NCBI GenBank assembly: GCA_038093515.1
Contig: JBBPSI010000001.1
Coordinates: 784,317-848,316, forward strand
DNA length: 64,000 bases
Origin: Butyriboletus loyo
Lineage: Eukaryota; Basidiomycota; Agaricomycetes; Boletales; Boletaceae
Direction of reading: 5' to 3'
Positions 44,759-55,233 of this stretch are shown here, piece after piece. Position numbers and translations under genes: made by a program. Every line of letters starts with the position of its first letter. Position 1 is the first letter of the stretch. The notes below the pieces were generated by a model. The model was not told where the DNA came from, ran no database searches, and saw only the letters and a list, made by a program, of their open reading frames with translations.

Positions 44759-46801
44759 TCAACCTGTCGTGCCTTCCTTGATCCACCTCTCTCCTACGGC
44801 ATTATCTTCAGGGAAAGCAGAAAGAAGCTCCGGACTTAGAAGTAACCTGGCTCTTTCGTTCGCTTGAACGAGTCCTTCAAAATACCGACCTGCTTCAGGG
44901 GCGTTCTCAAATATCTGACGATATGCATAAGGTTTCAGCGTGGTTGGTTTGATATTTTCTTCTGCCACATCTAAGCTCATGTGTCAATACCAATTTCACA
45001 GAGCGTTGTGAAAAACTGACATCGGACAGACCCGCTTTGAGTGAAGACGTGATAGAAGGGCTGATGCCGCCCGCGAGGAAGTGAATCGACGTTCATCGAC
45101 GTAATCCACCCTTCAGAAGCCATGCAAGACGGCTGCGAGAACATCGGTCCAACAACCGCTAGCACGGGAAATGAGAAGCTCACCTCCCATCCGTATACGT
45201 ATCCTATATATTCATACTTGGCGTGTTTGAAAATCATCCCCGCGAAGTGTTTAATGGGGACTGACAGCTTGGAACGCAACGTTACAGAAGTCACGGCCTC
45301 GTCCTCGTCTTCATGTGCTGCCTTGCAACTGGCCAGGAGTTGCTCTTGGATGGGTGGGCTAAGACCTGGTGCTAAAGCGTCGGTCAACACGGAGAGGATA
45401 TCTAATGGAAAGCGGCCGATGTGTTTCATGATGTTCAAAAGATATCTCCTGTCGTTCAGGAAGATCAAATTCACGGTGAGCCCGACATAGAATGCGGTAT
45501 GAAGATCGCCTTCAGAAATACTTTCCGTTGGTGGAAGGAACGAGAACGAGGCAAGTATGTTCCTCGATGCACGAACAACCATGGACGTTGTGCTTGCTGG
45601 TCGGACATAGCGCATGACGGGCAAGGGGGCAATGCCTGCGTCTGTGAGTAAACGAGGAATGTCCTCTTTAATTGATAGTATGGCCTTGATACGGGATCCA
45701 AAAACATCCACGATGATATCGGGTACCGCGGGTTCAGGGGAGGAGACGACAGCTAAGACTCTCGCAGGAAAATCGACGGGGGAAGCACTTATTCCCAGGC
45801 GGCGTGCAAGGCATACGAAAATGTATACTAGTGAGATTGGAATCGTGTCTTTGTGCGTGGTGAGGAACCAATGAGGAAATCGCGTATTGAAGGTATTGAA
45901 TCGAGAGTCTGCGATACACACGTGATTAGGGCACAACGCTCAAGTTGGTTCTGTAGCTCACGTTCTGCAGCTCTAAATCCACGTTCCCAAAGGAAGTCAC
46001 AGATTGCTGAAGATATGCGGCACAGTGCACCTTCGCTGTGATTAAATTCGACCGGAATAGTTGGGAGGTTTCTATCTGCAAGATACGACCGACAGCGGTC
46101 ACCAAGGGCGTCGAGCAAAGACGAAATCTTCACATAATCACGTAATTAGTGTTGGGAAAGGACACAGCGTGCCCATTACTTACCTCCATTGGAGGGTGAG
46201 CAAAATATGACGAAAGACAAGCAATCGCCGTTTCCACCGTGTCCGCATCGTCGTCCTCCTTATTCCTGATTCTACACCATGTCCGCACCGCATGATTACG
46301 AGCTATAGTGCCCAGCAAGCATCGCGCCCAGAAGCGGCGTGGAAGAGCGTGACGGGGGACCTCATCTTCATCGCTATCGCAGATACTACGAAAAGGTTCA
46401 GGGATAGGACACTGAGCTTCCGTGGCCAGCGCGTTCCAGACGTCGTATGAAAACGTGGACGTTACTTCTCTTGCTCTCTCCAATCGACCATCACGTTCCA
46501 TGATAATGTCATCCAGGATCTTGATGGCCTGTCGGTCGAGACGGACGCGCTCCATATAAAGCGCCCTCCAGTCATCACCTAACGCCAGTTGTCGCGAAAG
46601 CTCGGTCGCAGGGAGGCTTACCGTGTATCGTACACGATAATGTGGTTCCCAGAGCGTAGCGATAGATGCTGCGCTCCGGAGAATGTAATTCGCATGGAGA
46701 CACGCAGCCAACGTCCTTGGGCCTTCATCTGAATGAGCTGATATGGGAAGTTGCCTGAGAATCTGTACGTAGACATCGAAGGGTAATTCTTTTAGCGCCA
46801 T
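44759..46801 (-). CDS. FBXO21-like protein: F-box, SirB1/transglutaminase-like and YccV domains
   Basis: The three-part architecture of FBXO21 is visible. The start MALKELPFDVYVQILRQLP opens an F-box. The middle has LSSYFAHPP, PVEFNHSEGALCRISSAICD and, after an intron, RFPHWFLTTHKDTIPISLVY, then IFVCLARRLGISASPVDFPA, the SirB1 fold. The next block is AFYVGLTVNLIFLNDRRYLL. The C-terminal YccV-like part has LSVPIKHFAGMIFKHAKYEY, IGYVYGWE and QPFYHVFTQSGSVRYVAEEN. It ends near VGERWIKEGTTG. FBXO21 is an SCF adaptor; YccV-like domains bind hemimethylated DNA in bacteria. Frame-open sequence upstream of 46801 is probably leader. Confidence 0.87.
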
Positions 46802-47094
46802 GGTGGTAGCAACCTGATCCGGGCTGAATATGAGAGATCTGAGTAGACCAAGTGTGAGATTTGGTGTCAAACATGGTTCATATATCATACATCTTATTCA
46901 ACTGTAAGCGGTCTTGTCACTGCTAATATTATTATTCGTGCCAGTCATCCCAAGTTCAACTCTACGCAGACCGCTCCCTTTGCACAACACAGGACCTTGA
47001 TCAACGCCGCACTAAAACGTCGCAGGTCCGGTGTTCCTGTCTCGGGCATTTGCTACAATACGGTGGGTACGAAGTCGTTATGGCGTCCGGCTTG

Positions 47095-47550
47095 TCAACA
47101 TAAACTCTGTGCTATCGACGAAACGATTTCCCTCTCTTTGTCGGTCAGTATTTTATGTTTGCTCTTGGTCGCGAGTCTTCCGTAAACTTGAACGTTTAGG
47201 AAGACAACGAAGCTCCTTGAATCCTTCGCAGACTGCAGTAGTTGCCCAGCCCGTATTTCGTCATCGGCTGCCCGCGATTCTATGCCATACATCGTGTTAG
47301 CGTCGAATGGCGCGTCCTCTGGAGATCGTGGTGGGGTAGACACCACCCAAGTTTCTGCAACGAATTCGCATGAACCGGACTTCGGCAGAGTTGCGTGGGA
47401 ATCTGGATGCTATAAAAACAGGCATCGCAAACATAGACGGTGACCGTAGTCCTCGTTGTGAATCCCCAAGACAAACACTTGCAGGGAACGAGAGGAAGGA
47501 TCGATAGCCATTGCCACTCTAAGCATTGCTAAAGCAAGGGGGGAAGTCAT
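47095..47550 (-). CDS. Small hypothetical protein, two exons
   Basis: I do not recognise it. The ATG at 47550 opens MTSPLALAMLRVAMAI. A donor after SSRSLQ and an acceptor ending TTTTATAG join it to HPDSHATLPKSGSCEFV. The frame then stays open through WVVSTPPRSPEDAPFDAN, IESRAADDEIRAGQLLQSAK and VFLNVQVYGRLATKSKH to a stop at 47095. The product is about 127 residues. Its C-terminal half is helical and charged (TDKEREIVSSIAQSLC), which looks like real protein. There is no membrane segment. It is an independent gene or part of a longer one. Confidence 0.4.
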
Positions 47551-47870
47551 TTTAATATTGACTGACGTTAAACTATCACGGTGGAGATCCAAGGCAAACT
47601 GGAAAGCTATCGGTCGTACGTACACTCACTTTCGATAGGACCTATGATATCCAATACTTGTCATCGAAAACGCTACATCACTATAGTCGCAGGCTATTTA
47701 TGAAGTCTACCGTATATGAGTTCCAGTGTTCTCCAAAGCAAGGAACGACTTATATTGCGAGGTCCGTAGCACATCACGTTTGTAGTCACATCGAGCAATT
47801 ACGACTGTATACTCTTTGGGGTGAATAAATTCTTGATTTACGTGGACGAATGGACACACCTAGCATCGCA
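47551..47870. other. Intergenic region, nothing coding seen
   Basis: These 320 A/T-richer bases lie between the small hypothetical gene and the stop of the ketopantoate reductase gene. No coding frame, repeat or RNA gene was recognised. Confidence 0.5.
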
Positions 47871-49112
47871 TTAGAATATCTGGTCAATGGGGATAGCACT
47901 TCGCATGTTGACCATATTGAGAAGAGCGGAATTCACAGGCATTGGAACGCCGTATTGTTTCCCGAGACGAACGAGGTACCCGTTCAGGAAGGATACCTCA
48001 GTTGGTCTGCCCTTCCTTATATCAGATAGTGTTGACGAGATATTTCCTCTTGTCAGTTGGGCAACTCGTTGGACTTCTCGTACGAGCGCGTCAGCTTGGA
48101 GATCGTGTGGCATCCGGCCCAAAGGGGCTTGGCTCTTCTCTACGTCCAGAGCAAGCGAGCCGAGAAAAGCCTGTGTATCAGTTTCCAGCTGCGCCTGGAA
48201 GGCGGCAGCAGCTTCTGTGCAGATATCCCATAACATTCGTTTGGATGCCTCATCTTTAAACAAAGCACCATTTCGGCAGCCGAGAATTGCTGTGAGGGGG
48301 TTCACTACGGCATTCACGACCAGCTTTTTGCGCATTGCAAGCTGTACATCCGACATTCGCCTCCATTTGCAGCCCAGCCCATCAAGCGAGCTAAGGACTG
48401 CTACTGTGTCCCGTAAACTGGAATATTGGGCATACGATGTTTCACCTTGACGCGCAATATCGTCGAGACTGAGTTCTCGTTCGTGCTGCGGCTTGCACTC
48501 TTCCGACAGCGATACCTCGAAGTCCCGACTGCGACTGTCTGGAATGATACCGAACTCGATGTCGCCAACTCCTGCGTGCACGACGTGTGACGGTGACTTG
48601 AGCCATGCACCATGAGTATTTGAAGCCAGTATGAAGTGAGGTCTGCTTTCGGGGTTGCGAAAAAGTTTCTGCACGAGGTCTTCATAGACACCCATCCCAT
48701 TCTGGAGTAGCACGATCGTGCTTCTAGGTGTCAGGCGGGGAAGCATCCGAGAAATAGCATTCGCAGTGTTCTGAGCTTTAGTCGTGATGAAGATTGTTTC
48801 GATGGGGTCAGTCCTTATGTGCTCGAGGGATGGTGAATAGCGTTTGGCCTCATCCTTGGAAGGGGTGGAGTCGAAAGGTATCCCAGCACCAGAATAATCC
48901 CCCTGTTCGAAAACCTCCAAATCATACCCGTCGCCAGTTTGCACTATGCCCTGGTTCTCCACAGATATTACGCCACCAAGGGAAGCTGCAGTCCGTGCTT
49001 GACCCACAGACTTGTGTATGAGCGTGATGGAATGCGCGCGTGGGAGTGCTGCTCGGAGATGATGGGCAAGGAGTGAGCCAATGGGTCCGATTCCTAGGAC
49101 ATAGAAGCGCAT
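47871..49112 (-). CDS. 2-dehydropantoate (ketopantoate) 2-reductase
   Basis: NADPH-dependent reductase of pantothenate synthesis, equivalent to bacterial PanE and yeast Pan5. It is a single exon of 413 codons. The N-terminal dinucleotide fold is MRFYVLGIGPIGSLLAHHLR with GxGxxG. Then come TKAQNTANAISRML, IVLLQNGMGVYE, the catalytic Lys region MRKKLVVNAVVNPLTAILG and the C-terminal STLSDIRKGRPTEVSFLNGY, with the conserved Glu after PT. The frame is open far upstream, to 49556, but that part overlaps exons of the divergent aldo-keto reductase, so the Met at the nucleotide-binding strand is chosen. A long insert (about residues 205-240) is charged. Confidence 0.92.
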   Translation of the reverse strand: MRFYVLGIGPIGSLLAHHLRAALPRAHSITLIHKSVGQARTAASLGGVISVENQGIVQTGDGYDLEVFEQGDYSGAGIPFDSTPSKDEAKRYSPSLEHIRTDPIETIFITTKAQNTANAISRMLPRLTPRSTIVLLQNGMGVYEDLVQKLFRNPESRPHFILASNTHGAWLKSPSHVVHAGVGDIEFGIIPDSRSRDFEVSLSEECKPQHERELSLDDIARQGETSYAQYSSLRDTVAVLSSLDGLGCKWRRMSDVQLAMRKKLVVNAVVNPLTAILGCRNGALFKDEASKRMLWDICTEAAAAFQAQLETDTQAFLGSLALDVEKSQAPLGRMPHDLQADALVREVQRVAQLTRGNISSTLSDIRKGRPTEVSFLNGYLVRLGKQYGVPMPVNSALLNMVNMRSAIPIDQIF

Positions 49113-49358
49113 GTCAATATCTGCGAGAGTCGGCGGTAAAAAGTTTATGGTGAAAGCTGGGAATGCAAGGCGACACGTGCGGGAACACCACCAATGCGCT
49201 AGGGACGAGGGACGACTTCTGCAGTCTATATTCAGGTGTGCCAGGGTCATAAGGTCGAATTTCCAGCGCATCCCACGCTCCACCGCTGCGTCTCGGGCCG
49301 TAAGCTTATAGAAAAGGCCACTCTCATTCAACCCTTGTCGACATCGATCACCAACATA

Positions 49359-50899
49359 ATGGCCACCATCGCGCTCAAGAGAACCGGACAAAAGGCATGT
49401 GTCACATCTCTCTGACTTCTTCGTAATCACAGATTGATATGTCGTAGATGCCCTTGGTCGGGTACGTCTCCTTACTATCTTATGCCGAACCATCTCATTA
49501 AACTGTTTCCTGTGCCCATTCGAGGTTTGGTCTCTGGAAGGTAACTTTACTTGCATGAAAAGCCCGTCTCGTGCTCAATTCCATAATATAGGTCACCAAA
49601 TCTACTTGTGCAGACGTGAGTTTTCACTGATCCAGAGTGCTGCCACAATGCCTGATCTTCATCCAAGACGGTTTATAACGCCATCAAGGCTGGCTACCGT
49701 CTTCTCGACGGTGCCTGCGACTACGGGAACGAAAAAGAGGCGGGGGCAGGTGTCCGCCGGGCGATCGCGGATGGTCTCGTGAAGCGTGAAGATCTCTGTG
49801 AGTTGAATGTCCTCATGCATTGGGTCAAGCTAACCGTACCTCTTTAGTTATCACTTCCAAGGCGAGCCCGGCCATTAAACGTGGTTGATTTACACACCTG
49901 GACTGACAGCGAGACAACAGCTCTGGAACACCTTCCATGCACATGACCACGTGAGACAATTTTTTTGACCCAGAATGATGTACCTCTTGACCAAAAAGTG
50001 ACAGGCGAAACAGCTTGCCAAGAAACAACTTGGTCTTTGGGGTATTGGCTATTTCGACCTCTTCCTGGTCCACTTCCCTATCTCCCTCCAATACGTTGAT
50101 CCTAGCCACCGTTACCCCCCCGAGTGGTTCGGTGATGATGGCAAAATACACCTCCGTAGGTGCTATCCTTTTCTTCTTCTTGCATTCGAGTTCATGAGGT
50201 AAAACAGAAAACACCCCCTTGTCGGAGACTTGGGGAGCTATGGAGGAACTTGTCGACGAGGGATTGGCAAAGAACATTGGTTTGAGGTGTGTAATTGGCT
50301 CACCGGAGGTTGCTGCACGTCTCACTGTGAGCCAGTAACTGCCAGGGATCTCTTATTCTTGATACGCTTCGATATGCGAGGTATGAGCCGCAGGTGCTCC
50401 AGGTCGAATTACACCCCTACTTGACCCAGGAAGGGCTTGTCGACCTCTGCAACACTCTCGGAATCGCTGTAACAGCGTACTCCTCCTTTGGCCCTCAGAG
50501 CTATCTCGAGCTCGGCATGGCCAAGAACTCGACTTCTCTGCTTGAGCACAACCTTCTCACAAACATCGCAGCCGCTCACGAGAAGAGTATGTTGTATTGT
50601 GTCTCTTGTCTGTCGACACACATGATTCTCACGTCACGTAGCAACCGCCCAAGTCTTGCTGCGATGGGCAACCCAGCGCGGTATCGCCGTCATTCCGAAG
50701 AGTAACGACTCCAACAGAGTGGTTGCGAACTTGCAGTGCGACAGCTTCGACCTGTTGGATTCCGAAATTGCCAGTATCAGCGCTTTGAACGTCAACTACA
50801 GGGTGGGTGCGAGCCTCTTGGTCCTGTATCGCACTGAGATGTTCTACACAGCTCAACAACCCCGCGGAAATCGATCCTCGTTTGGCTATCTTCGCCTGA
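49359..50899 (+). CDS. Aldo-keto reductase, D-xylose reductase type
   Basis: NAD(P)H-dependent aldose reductase. The N-terminus is built from tiny exons: 49359-49394 ([12 protein letters not shown]), 49448-49461, 49525-49540 and 49592-49615, together giving [19 protein letters not shown], then [20 protein letters not shown]. The catalytic Asp and Tyr lie in [11 protein letters not shown], the Lys in [15 protein letters not shown] and the His in FLVHFPIS. Also present are [56 protein letters not shown] and AVIPKSN; it ends [13 protein letters not shown]. Two introns (49395-49447 and 49862-49920) start with GC rather than GT. All motifs are kept when these are accepted, so the gene looks functional. 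It is divergent from the ketopantoate reductase gene. Confidence 0.9.
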
Positions 50900-51060
50900 G
50901 TATGTCGTGTTTGCATGTATGCTACATAGCTAGATCGTGTTGAATCATGATGAAGTTCAAATCACAGCTACTGCCACATTCGAGCCGCAGCACGTCGGAG
51001 TTTGAAACAAGCACTAGATAGTCGGAGCACCCTCCTTCCTGACCCATTATCACAACCATT

Positions 51061-53378
51061 ATGGCGGTCCAGTTCAAGCTCACCAAGGAAAACGGTCTAA
51101 CTCGTCGCATCACTTTCACGACGCGGCCGACGTGGTCCATTCTCTCCGCCAGGATCGCCGATCTGTACAATATTGCGATCGAGAACGTTGGAGTGTCCTA
51201 TGTCGACTCTGACGGCGATGAAGTGACTCTTAGCTCCGACGACGAGCTCCGAGATTTCTACACCTCGGTCCTTTTCCCTAGAGAAAGCACTATCAAGTTC
51301 GCCGTCCAGGATCTTAGTAGCCTTCGCGCCGCTGACACAACGCCTCACTTGTTCTCTAACGCTACGCCACAACATGAGTCCAACTTCCGGAACACGTTTG
51401 GTGGTCATGAAGTCTTACCCCTAGTTTTCGACGCAGAGGATGAGTGGCAGCGTCTGCCTGGCCCCTTGGGGAGTATTTTCCTCTCCAGAGACGCCCCTGA
51501 AAGCCCACATGCCTTTGTTGAGGTCCTCGAGAGTGACGTCAGCCTTTGCAAGTCCGGAGCAGTAGGGTCTGGAGACGCTTCCCGCTCCGACCTCACTTTT
51601 ACCCCAACAGCTTTGCAGAACAGGGGAAAAGGCAAACGACGTGCAGTCACCGTGGAAGACGATGTCTCATCCGCCGGTTCTGTCATCGGTAACGAGGAAC
51701 CAGCCAAGCCCCCCGTTCATGTTTTTGACGTGAACTCCGAGGATGGATTCTCTCCTAAATCCGCTGTCCAGCTTCCCCGGAGTGGTGCTGCTACTCCGGC
51801 TCAGGCGCAGAGCACCCCCGTGATCATCGAACAGGCTCTCAAAGCTGATACGTCCATCTCCACTGCAGAGCAAAAGACGAAAGTTCCCGACGATGATCCC
51901 CCTCTTCCATCCCTGGATTTACCTGACTCAGATCGTGCTCTCCCTTCTCTTGCACATGACATTGCCACACTCTTGACTACCATTTCCACCGTCGTTGGAA
52001 CTCATCCGGAGTTGTCCGAATGCCTCCGTACCATCGTCAGTAACGCCACAAACGGCACATACTGGGCCGCTCATCGCGATGCGGTTTCGCGCGCTGCGGA
52101 GAATATCCACAGAACTGCCTTACAGGAGACGGGTAGGAGTCTTGAGGAACTTCGCCGCGTCACCGAGCAAGAGGCTGGTGCACGAGTTACGGAAGCCCTC
52201 GGCAGGATTTTCCGCACAGCTGGCGAATTCGTTCAAGACGGTCAGACCACAGGTTCGCAGGCATCCAGAAATGCTGCTCGGGTTTCTCCTGATGAAACGA
52301 CATCCGATATACCAACACCACCTCCTTTTGTACCAACTCCTTTTGGAGTTCCTCGTCTGCCTCCTCATCCACGCCGTAACCACCACTCGTGGTTCAGTCA
52401 AACACCTGTCGCCCATCCAGGAGGTCCATTTTGGGATGGGTTAACACCGCCGCCACCGCCACCCCCCCCGCCCCCGCCTCCTATTACCCCCCGAGGCTGG
52501 CCCCGCCCTCGCCCTCCTCGCTTCTGGGGCCGTGATCCGGAGTCTGGCATCAATAGCCATGATGCAAGAGCCACTGCGGCAGAAATTCTTGCAACAGCTA
52601 CTGAAGCTCGCGCACGCGCAGCTCCAGAGCGTGCCCAAACCACTGTTGCTCAGCCGTCGTCGACTTCAAAAACGACACCTGAAGAGCTTCGTGCTGAGGT
52701 CGAGAGAGCGAAAGCAGACTACAAGGCGCGCAAAGAAAGGTACCGTCAAGCCAAGGCCATCAGGAAGATGGCAGAGCAGAGGCACGACGACCAGGGATCT
52801 ACGACTGAGAGGTTGGCTCAGCACACCCCTCCCTTTCAACCCACTAACCCTTATTCAGTCACAGTGTATCCAGACAGACCTCTGATAATCCGACACAAGT
52901 TACAGCGAATAATGATGGGCCTACCGTTATTCCCACCCCGACTCCAGAGCACCAGGCTCCTGAGTCTACTGCAGTTGGCTCGGAGGTTCACATTGTCAGC
53001 AACGCGCGTGGTCCCTACCCGCAGCTCGAGATGTTGAGCGTCCCTAGGCGCAGTCACACTATGGGTCACATGCACCGTGGACAAGTTCACGAGAACAAGG
53101 AGAACCGTCCTTTCAACCGAATCATGAGGAAGTTGTCAGACGTGCGTGGTACCTTTCTGTGGTTTCACTGTAGCTGAAAGTCGATGTTGCAGATGGGCTT
53201 TACAGAAGGTACTTACCCTAACTTGACTGGAAAGGTGATGGACCAGTTGCTCGTGCATCCACCTGTCACCAAAGACGCCGAAGAGGATATCGTCACCAAT
53301 CTGATTGAGGAGCTCATTCCCAGTCGTGGTGGCGCACAGGCAGGTGGATCTGGAGGAATCCCGGGGGCTTGGCATTAA
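51061..53378 (+). CDS. PB1 and UBA domain protein, possible autophagy or signalling adaptor
   Basis: The N-terminal PB1 domain (residues about 1-85) starts MAVQFKLTKENGLTRRITF and carries the acidic OPCA motif YVDSDGDEVTLSSDDELRDF. A long disordered middle follows, with an uninterrupted run of ten prolines near 52455-52484, then a charged helix EELRAEVERAKADYKARKER likely to form a coiled coil. Two introns near 52812-52856 and 53141-53191 lead to a C-terminal UBA-like helix bundle (RIMRKLSD-MGFTEGTYPNL). PB1 plus UBA is the outer frame of NBR1/p62-type selective autophagy receptors, but I see no ZZ finger or FW domain. NBR1-like is therefore an inference; the UBA call is moderate. Confidence 0.72.
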
Positions 53379-53601
53379 GGTGAAACTATTTATGTTGTTG
53401 AGAATGTTGCTGCTATCCGTACGATCCGATGGGATGTACTACCTTGTACGAATCTTTGTTACGGTCAAGAAAGTGAGTGAACCGAACACGTCGGTACATC
53501 CTCACGTGCCATTTGTATGTAAGCCAAATATATTGTTGACTGTTTACCGTTTAAACACCAACCCCTGAAAACAAAGCTATCTCCACAATTATTAATAATG
53601 T

Positions 53602-53765
53602 TGCAGCGTGGCGAGAACCGACAACCATACAATGGCCGTCGAAACCAGAACGAAGTTGGCCGTGGACTCTGACGGGGTTGGTCCACATGCTGCAGCGTGG
53701 CGAGAGTCGTAAGAACCAACGACCATACAATGGCTGTCGAAACCAGGCCGTGGGCTCCCACACCT
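53602..53765 (+). repeat. Imperfect direct duplication, unit about 89 bases
   Basis: Copy 1 begins at 53602 and copy 2 at 53691, each starting TGCAGCGTGGCGAGA. They share ACCATACAATGG, GTCGAAACCAG and a GGCCGTGG block, with small insertions in copy 2 around 53706-53720. The right edge abuts a 6-base inverted repeat CCACAC-CTGA-GTGTGG (53758-53773). Confidence 0.8.
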
Positions 53766-55110
53766 GAGTGTGGACATTATTCACCGAGCACCCTGTCTGC
53801 TTTGTTTGCAAAGATTGGGACAAAGCAAATGTGCCATTTCACTATACTTTATAAGCCCACCCGCACAAAGCAACGGTGATTTTTATCCATGACATCGGAC
53901 CTCAACAAAGCAGAAGTAACTGCCGCATTCTGACCACGCAAGGAATGCCAGATCTACCATTCCGCTTGCGAACACGATTGCGGACCAAACCGCCTGGACA
54001 GAATGCATGTCAATCCCCTCTCCGGACCTCCACACCGATTCAAGACACACGCGACCGCACGCCCAAAGACAAGCTCTTCAGAAACGACCCGGGAGATTGC
54101 TGAAGTTGACATACCGGCGCAGTGTTGAACTGAAATGTGAGAGAGATCGTGAGACTTGCATCTGTTTATCATATTCGACATAACCGTACCTCTGTCAAAC
54201 ACCTGTCGGATTTTTTTACCCACATCCTACCAGAGTCCGGGTGGCACAACTTCCCCTTTATTTCTGCCCCGCTTTCTAGGATCACACTTACGGTTTGGTC
54301 ACTATGCCGAAAGACCCGGTGACGGGAGATTCTCTTGATCCAGGATTTGGTACACACTAGGCCAAAACACTTTTTCCCGCTTCGTCGTGAGCCTGCTCGG
54401 TGAGTATTTGAATGTACCCGGCCTGCAGTACGCACCCTTTGCTGGAGTCGACAAACGCACTGGACAACGCACTGTTCCGCGGCTTTCCGGACTTCGCTTT
54501 CGCCATCCCGTGCTTTCTTTTCGGACACTATCATCACCATCTGGTCCGTTTTAGATCTGCTCCGCTCTTATGCATTGTCATCTTCCAAGCCATTTGCAGT
54601 TCTTGCATTTTCGGATCTGCCCACTGTGCGTTTTCCATGCCGACCGTCGTCGATTCAGCAGCAACGGCTTTCCCCGCGTCTGTGCCCTGTCGTTATGCTC
54701 GCTTGTATCCGCTCGACTGAGCGCGATGTTCCGGGCTGTATCTGTCGTCGACCTACCTGCTCACGAAGTCGCGCTCCGGTGGTGGAGCATGTGGCGCAAA
54801 TAGCTTTGTGAAGAACGATGGACCTGACAAGCTCGTTGGCGGAGCACACACGAATGGAAGCTGGTGACACTGGAAGACGATTTCGGGCACCGCACGTACC
54901 GCCGAGCTTTATGCGCTTGCACGGTGAGGCAAGTGATGGATTGCTCGCTTTGATAGCTGAAAGATAAAGTGTAGGTTTCCCAGCCAACAAATAAAGGATT
55001 TAGAATTATAGCGCCCACAAGGACAAACAAGCACGCTTTGGCGGTTTTCGTGTGCCACATATCGATCACAAATGATCACAAAAGTACAAGCTGCCTTTGT
55101 GGACTCTCCC

Positions 55111-55116
55111 TATAAA
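55111..55116 (+). promoter_or_regulatory. TATA box with C/T-rich leader
   Basis: TATAAA lies 118 bases upstream of the F-box gene ATG. It is followed by about 80 bases of strongly C/T-rich sequence, the usual fungal core-promoter and leader pattern. Confidence 0.55.
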
Positions 55117-55233
55117 GCTCCTGACCAGCCCACCCTTCTCTCATCTCATCTCTTTCCACCCACTCTCTCAGAGGTCTGTCCCCCCTCCGTCCCTCTGCTC
55201 CCATTCCTCATCACCCTACAGCGCTAACACGTC

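Larger units (their letters stand above)
53379..55233. other. Long intergenic region with a short direct duplication
   Basis: These 1855 bases hold no reading frame that I accept; all frames are under 125 codons and lack folded-looking sequence. The left part holds a partial tandem duplication (listed separately). The right end holds a TATA box and a C/T-rich leader for the next gene. No transposase, terminal repeat pair or structural RNA was recognised. A non-coding transcript or decayed mobile sequence is possible. Confidence 0.5.

Noticed and set aside
49113..49556. 148-codon in-frame upstream extension of the ketopantoate reductase
   Set aside because: It lacks folded-looking sequence and overlaps exons 1-3 of the divergent aldo-keto reductase, whose motifs are clear. 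The Met at the nucleotide-binding strand is the natural start.
49859..49925. Frameshift or pseudogenisation of the aldo-keto reductase
   Set aside because: A GC-AG intron at 49862-49920 restores the conserved SKLWNTF block exactly, and the rest of the gene is intact.
54137..55069. Open frames of 60-123 codons on both strands
   Set aside because: They overlap one another in all frames and have Cys/Ser-rich, unfolded-looking translations without splice support.
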